Positions 55,245 to 64,000 of a DNA stretch of 64,000 bases are shown piece after piece. Position 1 is the stretch's first letter, and each line of letters starts with the position of its first letter. The DNA comes from Lancefieldella parvula (lineage in GTDB: Bacteria; Actinomycetota; Coriobacteriia; Coriobacteriales; Atopobiaceae), in assembly GCA_023300185.1 (NCBI GenBank), contig CP097092.1, positions 930,001 through 994,000 of the forward strand, given 5' to 3'. The notes under the pieces are model-generated. The model ran no database searches. It saw only the letters and a list, made by a program, of their open reading frames with translations, and was not told the DNA's origin. The translations under genes and the position numbers were made by a program.

Positions 55245-55296
55245 ACTCTCGTAGGTGGCCGTTTTTTGTACCGCGATTAAAGGCATTCCACCAAAG

Positions 55297-56131
55297 CTAT
55301 CGAGCAAAAAGTTCCCAAAAAGCAACAGCAGATGATGCAGCAACATTGAGTGAATCTACCTGATGAGACATAGGGATGATGGTGGTAACGTCACAAGCCT
55401 TAATGGTTTTCTTATCAAGACCATAGCCTTCACTACCAAAGAATAGCGCAGCTTTTTTACCTTTTACCAGCTCTTTATTAAGAGGTACTGCAGAATCTGT
55501 GAGTGCAAGTGCACACGTAGTAAAAGAATGGGTCTTAAGCTTTTCTATAAGGTCCAGCGAAGTTGTCTCTTCATCCAAACGAGTCCAAGGTACATTAAGA
55601 ACCGTTCCCATAGAAACGCGCAGAACTCGTCTTGAGAGGTTGTCGGCGCACTTAGCAGTCAAGATAACAGCATCTACATTGAGGGCCGCAGCTGACCTAA
55701 AGACAGCGCCAACATTGTTGACGTCTACTAAATCTTCTAGAACGGCAATATGCTTTGACGTGCTTAGAATCTCTTCTAGCAATGCACCTTGAGGTCTCCT
55801 CATGGCACAGAGCACTCCTCTATTCATCTTGTAGCCAATTAAGCTGTGTAAGCTGCTCATCTGGAAGAATGAAAATAGGAACGTCATCTGACAATGGATG
55901 GAACTTCTCGACAATTTGCAAAATATTATCTGTATGAGAAGTATTTGCAAGAAACGAGAGTGGCCTGCAACCTGCGGCAAGTGCAGTTTCAATCACAAAA
56001 TGCGACTCGCAAATCATGACGCCGCGAGTTGGGTCAAGACGATTACGAAGCTGGTTATCAGTCAATCGAGCATACACATCAAGACGGCTGTCGTCAGATG
56101 AATCTATGTGAATAACTGGATGTGTTGCCAT
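55297..56131 (-). pseudogene. SpoU/TrmH-family RNA 2'-O-methyltransferase, one surplus base
   Basis: The N-terminal frame (ATG 56131) gives a substrate-binding-type domain ending at PDEQLTQL, then loses the frame; the other frame resumes with IGYKMNRGVLCAM and carries the SpoU knot motifs DLVDVNNVGAVFRSA, FFGSEGYGLDKKTI and IPMSHQVDSLNVAASSAVA. One base in CTT AAT T (plus 55838-55842) must be skipped. Corrected length is about 277 residues, normal for these enzymes, which methylate ribose in tRNA or rRNA. The exact target is unknown. Convergent with ftsH. Confidence 0.86.
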
Positions 56132-56240
56132 AAATAACGTACCTCTCGCCTCTTGATAGACAGTATTCTCTCACTCTTGAGGCAAGAGTAACGTCATGTA
56201 TTCCTAGATTACTTCTGCAGCTTTCTCTTGAGGAAGAAGC

Positions 56241-57857
56241 TCAGAGAAACCAGCGAGACAGAGGAACAGACAAGTGTGCCCTGAAGCGCAACCTGAGAAT
56301 AATCTGCAGTATCAGGAAGCTGTGCTTTTTCTGAGCTTGCTGAGGCTTCTCAGGAGTATGCGTCTCAGGTGTTTCTGGCGTAGTCTCAGACTGCTTCACG
56401 TATACGTGAGTCCAGTTTGCAGTAATGGCTGGCTGAGAAGTATCACTTGTGCCAATAACAAGATTGACTTTTAAATGCTGGTACGAATCAAAGTTATCTG
56501 GGTCTGCAGATGTTGGGGTAAGCAGATATTCAATTCGATACTGACCAACAGGCAAGGTGTCATCTTGATATGAAGAATAGACAACATCCTTAAAGTGATT
56601 AGAGAAATAAATAGCATTGCCGTCGGCATCAACGACACGAGGTGTGCCATCTGGCATATAAGCCATATCTACAGTAAATTGACCATTCTCAAACAACTGA
56701 ACATCGTAGGTATCATATCCAGGAGTCCTACTGATAGCAATATCGCCATTGTGCGTAGCAGCACTAACAGGGAAAAGCTGTGTAATATCTTGCGATTGAA
56801 TCTCTGCCATAAGACGAGCTGTTACGGCATCAATGTCCAGCACTCGCCTTGTTCCTGCATCAACCGTGTGGTCATAGTTGTAAGAAGAGATGGTAGCAGG
56901 AGCATTCTGAAGACCAGCGTCAATAGGTTTTAAGGTAGTTCCGGTATCAGAGACATATGCGGTGTGTGCGAGGGTGTAGTAATACGTAATATGTGTCACA
57001 TACGTAGTTGGACGGACAACATTACCATCGCCATCATAGCCAGAGGAAATCGTATAAGAGTCAACTTCTTTGTGGTCAAGAATGTCATTACCCACTACCT
57101 CTGGAGCCTGGAACAGACCTTGTTTTTCAGTCTTATTTCCGTTGCTATCAACAAACGTTGTGAGGTTGCGATCAATATCAGATATACCTACGTGCATGGT
57201 ATAGATGTAATAGAAGCCATGCTCTTGATCGTACGAGAGCGTTTTTTCCAGCTTATACTGACCCATAGGCAAACTAGTATCAATAACAGCGGTATTATCT
57301 TGACCAACCGACCCTTGTGCCAGCTGACCATGAGCAATGTAAGAATTAACTCTGTCTCTGTGAGTCTGAATATCATTGTCTGAATCAAATTCAAACACTG
57401 GAAGCAAAATTCTACGATCAGTCACACCGGCAAGCTCTGGATGAGTCTGAATGTATGCATCTACAGCTGCATCATCTGTTGTATAGCTCAGAGAATCATC
57501 TGGCGAGAAAAGCGACGAGTCAAACTGATCTCTATCTAAATAAACAAAATCACTTACCTTGCTATAGTTTGGATGAGAATCAGTGTTAACTGCCTCATAA
57601 GGCTTAACTTGCTCAAGATTATCAAACGATGTTGAATCATTGCCAACAAGCGAAGCAAAATCAGAAGGAAGAAGCTCATACGATTTGACATCAGTATGCA
57701 GTAACAACTGATTGGCAGAATGAGAATTCGATTGGCTTGTTGATGCAGTAGCTACAGCAATTTTAGGAAAAGCTGAAATGCATAAAAGAAGTACGGCAAG
57801 AGCAGTACAAACACATCTAATATTTTGCGTAGTACTATTGACTCTAGTTGATGACAT
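56241..57857 (-). CDS. Cell-surface protein; LPxTG-type anchor lies in the -1 frame
   Basis: 538 residues as read. Signal peptide (hydrophobic core about residues 17-34), a long beta-rich ectodomain with two related LPxGQYxxE units (LPMGQYKLEKTL; LPVGQYRIEYLL), and a Thr/Pro/Glu-rich wall spacer. In the read frame the C terminus is non-family sequence. Adding one A to the AAAAA tract at plus 56326-56330 gives LPDTAD, a hydrophobic stretch and a KRKLQK tail ending at 56209: a complete sortase signal. So the anchor is lost or phase-variable as sequenced. Possible adhesin; no named domain recognised. Confidence 0.75.
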   Translation of the reverse strand: MSSTRVNSTTQNIRCVCTALAVLLLCISAFPKIAVATASTSQSNSHSANQLLLHTDVKSYELLPSDFASLVGNDSTSFDNLEQVKPYEAVNTDSHPNYSKVSDFVYLDRDQFDSSLFSPDDSLSYTTDDAAVDAYIQTHPELAGVTDRRILLPVFEFDSDNDIQTHRDRVNSYIAHGQLAQGSVGQDNTAVIDTSLPMGQYKLEKTLSYDQEHGFYYIYTMHVGISDIDRNLTTFVDSNGNKTEKQGLFQAPEVVGNDILDHKEVDSYTISSGYDGDGNVVRPTTYVTHITYYYTLAHTAYVSDTGTTLKPIDAGLQNAPATISSYNYDHTVDAGTRRVLDIDAVTARLMAEIQSQDITQLFPVSAATHNGDIAISRTPGYDTYDVQLFENGQFTVDMAYMPDGTPRVVDADGNAIYFSNHFKDVVYSSYQDDTLPVGQYRIEYLLTPTSADPDNFDSYQHLKVNLVIGTSDTSQPAITANWTHVYVKQSETTPETPETHTPEKPQQAQKKHSFLILQIILRLRFRAHLSVPLSRWFL

Positions 57858-58085
57858 ACGCTATTGCTCCCCCTGCAATTGAAAAATAATTATTTCTAAA
57901 TGTCGTATATATTACTCCAGTTTTGTTCTTCTCCTGTGGAAAATAATTCCTCGTAAGTTCCATAAAATATGTGGCGAATATGCACTACACTAAATAGATG
58001 TGTCTTTGACTCAATTACAGAAAGTTTGTTTGTCAAAACACACTGATTCTTGCTGTGTAACTTCGTATTTTATAAGGAGTGCTCC

Positions 58086-59765
58086 TTGGCTAAGCACTTT
58101 GCAAAAAGCTCTGCTTCTCACACCGCTAACCTACAGCCTCTTTCCACAGAGGAAGCTACAGAGAAGACACCTTCCCTTAAGGACTCAGTTCCAAGTCTTG
58201 GCGATACTGATATGTACGTTGCTCTCAATGAAGAGCAGGTAAAAGCCAATCAGCTCAATGATTCTTCACAAGCTACAGAGTTCCCAGAAGAGCAAGCAGC
58301 TGATTTAACTGTCATTGCTCCCCTTGATAGCGCTGAGCTTGGAGAAAAAGAAGAAGCTCCAGTTAGCCACAAGAAACATCAGTGGTGGAAAATACCTGCT
58401 GTGCTCGTTGGTATTCTCGCCCTTGTGTATGTGGGTGGAGCAATCTTCTTTAACTTCTTCTTTATGCCTCAAACCAGCATTTATGGTAAGGACTACTCCT
58501 TAAAACCAGCTTCAGATTTACAGGCTTCTAGAGCTAACGAGGCCTCAAACTATTCCGTCCAAGTCTCTGGAAACGGCGTAGATTTAACCATCAAGGCCTC
58601 TGACATTGATTTGACGTACGACGCAGCAGGATATGCTCGCGATGCTATTAGCCAGCAGAATCCTTGGATGTGGCCACTGGAGCTTACTCGCAGCAGGTCC
58701 CTGAGCCCACATGCAACCGCTTCGTACGATACAAGCAAGGTAGACGCACTCTTTAATCAAAGAATTGAGCAGGCAAAAGAATCTGCTCAAACTCTAGAGA
58801 ACAATGGTATTACCTACGATAGCTCGGCTAAAAAGTTTATTTTTGCTGATGATGCTATTGCCACAAGACTTTCTCTTGAAGGCGTCCATAAAGACTTGCA
58901 AACAGCTTTTAATGATCTGAGCACTACCGTACAGCTTGGCCCAGAAAGCCTCATGAGCGCAGAAGACCTTGATACTGCCTTAAAGACTGCTAATTCCTAC
59001 GTTGCCTCTGCAGTTGATTTGATGCTAGGCGATTCTGTTGCATATCAGCTTGATCAAGACACCATTGCTAGCTGGATTAAGTTTGATGAGAATCTCTCAA
59101 TTTCATTTGATACAGACGCTATTACCAAATGGGTTAACGAGACACTTGCTCCTGCAGTAGATACTCGCGGAACTTCAAGAACATATAAGCGCTGGGATGG
59201 AAAAGAATTCACTACAAAGGCTGCTGGTGCATACGGCTGGGTTATTGATAATGACGCTGCTGTAAAAGCTATCTCTGATGGTCTATCAGCTGGCCAGGCA
59301 ACAAAGATTGAACTGCCTACAAAACAGTCGGCTGATAAATTTACTAAACAGGGCGAGCAGGACTGGGGCGGTCGTTATATTGACGTTGACCTCACCACTC
59401 AGCATGCTGTCCTTTATGGTGATGATGGAACAATTCTTTGGGAAGCCGATGTAGTAACCGGTATCCCAGACGGACATCACAACACTCCAGAAGGAGTCTG
59501 GTATATCACCAGCCACATTAGAGACGCTCGCCTCCTGGGACCAAACGACGAGTCAGGTCGTCCAGGATGGGATACAAAGGTTGATTTCTGGCTTGGTGTA
59601 AAGGGTCAAGAAGTCGGCTTCCACAATGCCCCATGGAGAAGTGCGTTTGGTGGAAACATCTACAGAACTGGCGGCAGTCATGGCTGCATTAACCTAAGCT
59701 ATGATAATGCTCAGAAACTCTTTGATGTTGCCAAAGACGGAGATCCAGTTATCATTCACTACTAG
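58086..59765 (+). CDS. L,D-transpeptidase (YkuD) with membrane anchor
   Basis: 559 residues. A cytoplasmic acidic N terminus (about 95 residues), one transmembrane helix (PAVLVGILALVYVGGAIFF), a peptidoglycan-binding-like middle region (PG_binding_4 by appearance) and a C-terminal YkuD catalytic domain with FHNAPW and the active cysteine in GGSHGCINL. It forms 3-3 peptidoglycan cross-links or anchors wall proteins. TTG 58086 is preferred because AAGGAG lies 6 bases upstream; an ATG at 58050 would place that site inside the gene. Divergent from the surface-protein gene. Confidence 0.92.
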   Translation: MAKHFAKSSASHTANLQPLSTEEATEKTPSLKDSVPSLGDTDMYVALNEEQVKANQLNDSSQATEFPEEQAADLTVIAPLDSAELGEKEEAPVSHKKHQWWKIPAVLVGILALVYVGGAIFFNFFFMPQTSIYGKDYSLKPASDLQASRANEASNYSVQVSGNGVDLTIKASDIDLTYDAAGYARDAISQQNPWMWPLELTRSRSLSPHATASYDTSKVDALFNQRIEQAKESAQTLENNGITYDSSAKKFIFADDAIATRLSLEGVHKDLQTAFNDLSTTVQLGPESLMSAEDLDTALKTANSYVASAVDLMLGDSVAYQLDQDTIASWIKFDENLSISFDTDAITKWVNETLAPAVDTRGTSRTYKRWDGKEFTTKAAGAYGWVIDNDAAVKAISDGLSAGQATKIELPTKQSADKFTKQGEQDWGGRYIDVDLTTQHAVLYGDDGTILWEADVVTGIPDGHHNTPEGVWYITSHIRDARLLGPNDESGRPGWDTKVDFWLGVKGQEVGFHNAPWRSAFGGNIYRTGGSHGCINLSYDNAQKLFDVAKDGDPVIIHY

Positions 59766-59803
59766 GTTTTTCTTAGAGAATAATCTTCTTAGAAAATAAA
59801 AGA

Positions 59804-59842
59804 CGTGCGCTTCAGAAAATAATTCTGAAGCGCGCATTTTTT
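59804..59842. terminator. Bidirectional terminator between the L,D-transpeptidase and a hypothetical gene
   Basis: CGCTTCAGAA / TTCTGAAGCG with T residues on both sides (TTTTTT after it on the plus strand, TTTTATTT on the minus strand). It serves the two convergent genes. Confidence 0.88.
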
Positions 59843-59847
59843 ATGTC

Positions 59848-60501
59848 TTACGGAAGATCTACAACACGCTCTTTGTTTGCCATAAAATCAAGATACTCTG
59901 AACCTAAGCGAGAAGTGATCAATGAACTGGCAGAAGGAAATTTGCTGGCTGCTTTAACAAAACCATATTCTCCTGTGACGTAATTAAATGTCGCAAGTAT
60001 ATTATCAGACAGAAAGGTTCCTCCACCTTCTGTATTGTATTCATAGTAGGAGACGGCAGGTAATTTGCGACTGCTTATAGCTTGTAGAATATAAGCAGTC
60101 CCATAAAGAATATATTGATTAAAATCTTGTGATGAGAGAGAAACTGAATATAAAGCGGCATCTTGCTCGATTGTTCCAATGATTTCTCCATTAACACTTA
60201 CAACCCACGAAATGCCACCGTCTAGTAATTCATTGTTTTTCTCTACAACTGATAAAATTGGACCAGATATATACACATCGTTTATATTGCAGGTATAAGT
60301 CCTATATTCTCCAGACTCAAACTTTTCATATGAGAAAATATTATCAGCTGATTGCTCCCGTATAAATTCCGCAGCTTCATGTTTTAAAAAATCAAGATTT
60401 CGTTCTTTAACCGCTTCGGGTCTAAACCAACTACATATGAATACAACGGCAATGAGCATTACACCAAGAGTAGACAAAACTACTTTTCTTCTACGCTGCA
60501 T
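59848..60501 (-). CDS. Hypothetical membrane-anchored protein
   Basis: 217 residues, not recognised. A basic N terminus (MQRRRKVV) and one transmembrane segment (about residues 7-26) suggest a type II membrane protein with an extracytoplasmic alpha/beta domain of about 190 residues. It contains YSYxKFESGEYRTYTC-like beta strands and no known catalytic motif. GAGGTG lies 8 bases before the ATG. It ends 6 bases from a bidirectional terminator; its upstream neighbour is the DUF454 gene. Confidence 0.8.
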   Translation of the reverse strand: MQRRRKVVLSTLGVMLIAVVFICSWFRPEAVKERNLDFLKHEAAEFIREQSADNIFSYEKFESGEYRTYTCNINDVYISGPILSVVEKNNELLDGGISWVVSVNGEIIGTIEQDAALYSVSLSSQDFNQYILYGTAYILQAISSRKLPAVSYYEYNTEGGGTFLSDNILATFNYVTGEYGFVKAASKFPSASSLITSRLGSEYLDFMANKERVVDLP

Positions 60502-60564
60502 CTTCAGTCACCTCATCATTACCGAATAATAATGAAACTAACTAAAAGCTATTGTAACAATTGT

Positions 60565-60946
60565 TTACTCTTCACGCGTTTTAACTTTAAAACCAAAATA
60601 GTAAATGTGGCCTAACCAAACAACGACTAAGGATAATACTGCCAACAATAACACCTTTCATAAGCATGGCAATCAGACCTACAGCCATGACCAAAGTTAC
60701 TGTAGCAAGGATGCGTGTTTTAGTCTTAACAGTCATTCCTTTTCCAGCTTTAAAATCAGCAAGATTATTTTGGTAAAACTTTGTATTAATAAGCCAATTA
60801 TTAAGTCGGTCGGATGATTTTGCAAAGCAAAATGCAGCGAGTGCCAAAAATGGAACAGTTGGCAAAATGGGAAGCACTACGCCAATTACGGCAAGCGCCA
60901 AACTTACACAGCCTAATACAACAAAGGTAATACGCTTAATTGACAT
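60565..60946 (-). CDS. DUF454/YbaN-family small membrane protein, one surplus base near the C terminus
   Basis: The first frame gives MSIKRITFVVLGCVSLALAV, the family motif VLPILPTVPFLALAAFCFAKSSDRL and most of the second hydrophobic region to GSIIL, then runs to a stop at 60587. One base skipped in CTT AGT C (plus 60626-60631) restores VVVWLGHIYYFGFK, a third transmembrane part with a Lys-rich end, stopping at 60565. About 127 residues then, normal for YbaN. Function of the family is unknown. The start's AGGGAG site lies in a large hairpin. Confidence 0.85.
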
Positions 60947-60953
60947 AAATACT

Positions 60954-61003
60954 CCCTACTGCTTTTTGAGAGAGTTTACCATGTGTAACAAAAAGCAGTA
61001 GGG
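60954..61003 (-). promoter_or_regulatory. Hairpin covering the ribosome-binding site of the DUF454 gene
   Basis: Perfect 15-bp inverted repeat CCCTACTGCTTTTTG / CAAAAAGCAGTAGGG (plus 60954-60968 and 60989-61003) with a 20-base loop. On the minus strand its 3' arm ends in AGTAGGG, immediately before the gene's AGT and ATG, so the Shine-Dalgarno bases would be paired. Confidence 0.65.
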
Positions 61004-61054
61004 ATAGTAATCAAACCAAGGTATTTCTTATATAAAAATATTTATTGGTAAAGC

Positions 61055-62434
61055 CTAGAAACGAGGCATTTGACCTCCGCCAAAGCCCATATTCTTCATC
61101 ATAGACTCCATAGCACGGCGGCCCTTCTTTGCATTACCGCCCTGAGTCATAGCCTTCATCTTGCCCATCATCTTATTCATCTCTCCCCACTGACGAATAA
61201 GCTGATTGACTTCCTGAACGCTGCGACCAGAACCCATGGAAATACGACGACGGCGCTGACCGTTAATAATCTTTGGACGTGCACGCTCTTCCTTGGTCAT
61301 GGAATGAATGATGGCTTCAATCTTTCCCATAGAGCTATCATCCACACCACCCTGCTGGGCCATCATGCGGTCACCACCAGGTAGAGCACCAATAAGCTTT
61401 GCAAGACCGCCCATCTTGCGGATTTGATTCATCTGATTGAGCAGGTCATCCATAGTAAAGCCTTCGCGCAACATACGCTCGGCATCTTCAACCTGCTTCT
61501 CATCTGCTGCTTGCTGGGCCTTCTCAACAATAGAGATAACGTCGCCCATGCCAAGGATACGCTTGGCCATACGATCTGGGTGGAAAACCTCAAGTGAATC
61601 GGGTTTCTCGCCCATGGAAACAAACTTGATAGGCTTGCCGGTAACCTCGCGTACGGAAAGTGCGCCACCACCACGAGCATCGCCATCAAGCTTGGACATG
61701 ATAACGCCGTCAAAGTCTACGCGCTCGGCGAAGGTGCTCACAACATTGACAATATCCTGGCCGGTCATGGCGTCGACAACCATAAGAATCTGATCTGGCT
61801 TGACGGCGCGCTTGATAGCAACGGCCTCTTCCATCATTTCTTCGTCAATTTGAAGACGACCAGCGGTATCGACAATTACCAGGTCGTTGAGGTGGTCAAC
61901 AGCCTCCTGAATAGCCTGAGACGCAATAGCAACAGCGTCTTTGCCATCACCACGATAGACTGGCACGCCAATCTCCGAACCAAGTGTTTCAAGCTGATCT
62001 GCTGCTGCAGGACGGTGAACGTCGCAGGCGGCAAGCAGAGGATTCTTTCCCTGGGACTTAAGCAGGTAGGCAAGCTTTGCAGCTGCGGTTGTCTTACCGG
62101 AGCCCTGGAGACCAACAAGCATAATGACGTTTGGAATGCGGTTCTGTGCCAGCGTAAGCTTGGACTCGGTTGAGCCAAGCAGCGCCGTGAGCTCATCCAG
62201 AACAATGCGGACAACGTTTTGAGCTGGAGACAGGGACTCCAGCACGTCAGCGGTCATGCACTGCTCTTTGCAGCGGCCAACAAACTCTTTAACTACCTTG
62301 TAGTTAACGTCAGCCTCGAGAAGAGCCATGCGAATTTCTCGCATTGCGGAATTGATATCGTCCTCAGTGAGACGGCCCTTTCCGCGCAGAGCGGAAAATG
62401 TATTTTGCAGTCTATCTTGCAGGCTGTTAAACAT
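61055..62434 (-). CDS. ffh: Signal recognition particle protein Ffh
   Basis: 459 residues. N domain, G domain with GLQGSGKTTAAAKLA, DTAGRLQIDEE and SKLDGDARGGGALS, and a Met-rich M domain (MNKMMGKMKAMTQG, ending GGGQMPRF) that binds signal peptides and 4.5S RNA. It targets nascent membrane proteins together with FtsY. Start overlaps the ftsY stop (TAATG). Confidence 0.97.
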   Translation of the reverse strand: MFNSLQDRLQNTFSALRGKGRLTEDDINSAMREIRMALLEADVNYKVVKEFVGRCKEQCMTADVLESLSPAQNVVRIVLDELTALLGSTESKLTLAQNRIPNVIMLVGLQGSGKTTAAAKLAYLLKSQGKNPLLAACDVHRPAAADQLETLGSEIGVPVYRGDGKDAVAIASQAIQEAVDHLNDLVIVDTAGRLQIDEEMMEEAVAIKRAVKPDQILMVVDAMTGQDIVNVVSTFAERVDFDGVIMSKLDGDARGGGALSVREVTGKPIKFVSMGEKPDSLEVFHPDRMAKRILGMGDVISIVEKAQQAADEKQVEDAERMLREGFTMDDLLNQMNQIRKMGGLAKLIGALPGGDRMMAQQGGVDDSSMGKIEAIIHSMTKEERARPKIINGQRRRRISMGSGRSVQEVNQLIRQWGEMNKMMGKMKAMTQGGNAKKGRRAMESMMKNMGFGGGQMPRF

Positions 62435-63339
62435 TACTGAACTCCCTCACCAACAAGTGCTTCACAGAATGAACGAGCATCAAACGTCTGAAGATCATCA
62501 ATTGACTCGCCCACACCAATACGATAAATAGGCAGGTTAAGCTGGTTAGAAATTGCCAGAGCAATTCCTCCCTTTGCGGTGCCATCAAGCTTTGTAACAA
62601 TAAGACCGTCCAAAGACAGTGCGTCATTGAACTCTTTTGCCTGGTTAAGGCCATTTTGACCGGTAGTTGCATCAATAACCAAGACAACGCTCACAGGAAT
62701 ATCTCCTGCGCGCTTTCTGGTAACCGAGACAACCTTAGCAAGCTCACGCATAAGATCAGATGAAGTGTGCAGACGTCCAGCAGTATCAATAAGCACCAGT
62801 TCAGTGCCTTGTTTTTCTGCCGTTTCAACAACCTCAAAACAAACGCTTGCAGGATCAGCGCCACGCTCTCTGGTTACTACCTCAATACCAGAGCGCTCTC
62901 CCCATACCTGTAGCTGCTCAATTGCAGCTGCGCGGAAGGTGTCAGCACCACCAATCAAAGTCTTTACGCCACTAGCATGTGCGCGACCAGCAATCTTACC
63001 AACAGTGGTAGTTTTACCAGCACCGTTAATACCTACAAACAAGACAATAGAGGGCGTATCCGTAAAAGGATCTCTTTCTGCAACAGGAAACTCTGCCGTA
63101 AGGCGCTCTACAAGGGCGCGGCGAAGCTGATCGGAGCGCATAAGGTTTTCTCGCGCCGCACGCTCACGCAGGTCATCGGTGACGCGCATAGCCACCTCAG
63201 CGCCCATGTCTCCCATAACCAGCGTGTCCTCAAGGTCATCCCAAAAGTCTTCAGTGACCTCACCGCCCATATAAAAGATTTCGCTTAAGGTCTCACGGGA
63301 ACGCTCAAGACCGCGGCGAAGATTGTCCATAAAGCCCAT
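62434..63339 (-). CDS. ftsY: Signal recognition particle receptor FtsY
   Basis: 301 residues, a short form lacking the acidic A domain of E. coli FtsY, which is common in Gram-positive bacteria. G domain: GINGAGKTTTVGKIA, DTAGRLHTSSDLM, TKLDGTAKGG; N-terminal N domain with a membrane-interacting start (MGFMDNLRRGLERSRETL). Start overlaps the smc stop by one base; order smc-ftsY-ffh is widely conserved. Confidence 0.97.
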   Translation of the reverse strand: MGFMDNLRRGLERSRETLSEIFYMGGEVTEDFWDDLEDTLVMGDMGAEVAMRVTDDLRERAARENLMRSDQLRRALVERLTAEFPVAERDPFTDTPSIVLFVGINGAGKTTTVGKIAGRAHASGVKTLIGGADTFRAAAIEQLQVWGERSGIEVVTRERGADPASVCFEVVETAEKQGTELVLIDTAGRLHTSSDLMRELAKVVSVTRKRAGDIPVSVVLVIDATTGQNGLNQAKEFNDALSLDGLIVTKLDGTAKGGIALAISNQLNLPIYRIGVGESIDDLQTFDARSFCEALVGEGVQ

Positions 63340-64000
63340 TAGATATCAACTACCTTTCCGGTTGTCTTATCAAGCCTCTGAGAGACAACGTGGCTGACAC
63401 CATCTGCCTGCATAGATACACCATACAGAACATCAGCCTGCTCCATGGTGCGCCTCTGGTGAGAAATGACAATCAGCTGAGTGGTCTCTTTGAGCTGCTC
63501 AATGGCATCAAGCAGCTTGGAGAGGTTGGCGTCGTCGAGCGCAGCCTCAACCTCATCAAAGACGTAGAACGGAACAGTACGCGTTCTGTACACAGCAAAG
63601 AGCAATGCCAGGGCGGTGAGGCTCTTCTCGCCACCTGACATGAGCATCATCTTGGTAATGCGCTTACCGCGCGGCTGAGCCACAATCTCAATGCCTGTCT
63701 CGGAGAGATGGTCTGGGTCGGTAAGCTCAATGTGAGCATGACCACCAGGGAACAGCATCGAGAAGATCTCGGAGAAGTTCTGGTTGACGCGGTCAAAGAC
63801 AACAAGGAAGCGGCTGCGCATCTTGCGGTCAATGGCCGAGATGATCTTCTTCAGCGAAGTTCGAGCAGCCTCTAAGTCAGCTACCTGCTCGTTAATGTAG
63901 TCAGCGCGCTCTTTGAGGCGCTCGTACTCATCCATGGCAACAGCGTTGACAGGACCCAAGTGCCTCAAGCTGACTCTTGAGCGACGCAGCAAGGCGCTCT
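63339..64000 (-). pseudogene. smc: Chromosome segregation protein SMC, C-terminal part, one surplus base
   Basis: The gene runs past the right edge. The incoming frame at the edge reads ERLAASLKSQLEAL, then a surplus base in CTT GGG (plus 63955-63960) shifts it; the next frame reads GPVNAVAMDEYERLKERADY, the SMC segment just before the C-terminal ATPase head. The head is complete: signature LMSGGEKSLTALALLFAV and Walker B YVFDEVEAALDD. SMC condenses and segregates the chromosome. Without correction the coiled-coil part ends 8 codons later, which would remove the head, so an error is likely. Confidence 0.85.

Overview
The window looks like a chromosome segment of a moderately low-GC actinobacterium of the class Coriobacteriia, probably the Atopobium/Lancefieldella group. 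This is inferred from an actinobacterial-type integration host factor between pyr genes and gmk, a compact set of housekeeping genes, a T-box leader on ileS, and the overall protein character; no 16S gene is present. Almost everything is ordinary single-copy housekeeping DNA, mostly on the minus strand. There is no prophage, CRISPR array or intact insertion sequence.

Layout: 1-3375 hemW (partial), dus and lepA; 3484-3747 rpsT, divergent; 3819-7906 holA-comEC-comEA (DNA polymerase clamp loader plus DNA uptake); 8188-10608 mIHF-gmk-rpoZ-thiI; 10772-16016 a tightly overlapping pyrR-pyrB-pyrC-pyrK-pyrD-pyrF operon behind an attenuator; 16170-17273 a Wzt/TagH-like ABC ATPase with an unusual N-terminal beta-sandwich; 17350-27871 a galactose regulon made of a LacI regulator, divergent galM-galK-galT, and an mglB-mglA-mglC importer, tied together by three near-identical operators; 28123-39649 tRNA-Asn, rpoD, dnaG, ribF, truB, nrnA, rbfA, infB, nusA and rimP (transcribed right to left); 39774-45329 leuS, guaB and a GT2 glycosyltransferase; 45462-48018 an AT-rich ABC exporter/AraC pair; 48024-52344 rluD-like, lspA and ileS with its T-box; 52812-54746 ftsH; 55297-61003 an RNA methyltransferase, a surface protein, an L,D-transpeptidase and two small membrane proteins; 61055-64000 smc (partial)-ftsY-ffh.

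The galactose system is the most unusual biology. MglB is a Tat-type lipoprotein whose sequence is circularly permuted relative to classical galactose-binding protein: the segment that normally forms the N terminus (with the D-N-F sugar-binding motif) lies at the C terminus. MglC carries an extra cytoplasmic charged, coiled-coil-like region of about 220 residues. LacI, GalMKT and MglBAC share one operator and so probably form one regulon.

A second striking feature is that ten genes (pyrF, pyrD, pyrK, galM, galT, ribF, the ABC exporter, the trmH-like gene, a DUF454 gene and smc) need twelve +1 frame corrections between them to give full family-like proteins. All twelve are one surplus base, and six directly follow a CTT codon. 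The large, highly expressed housekeeping genes have none. One gene (the surface protein) needs the opposite change, in a poly-A tract just before its sorting signal. Sequencing or assembly error is the simplest explanation; real indels or recoding are alternatives. Two intergenic regions also carry a shared 22-bp interspersed repeat, and one of these is bounded by two inverted copies of a 44-bp hairpin.
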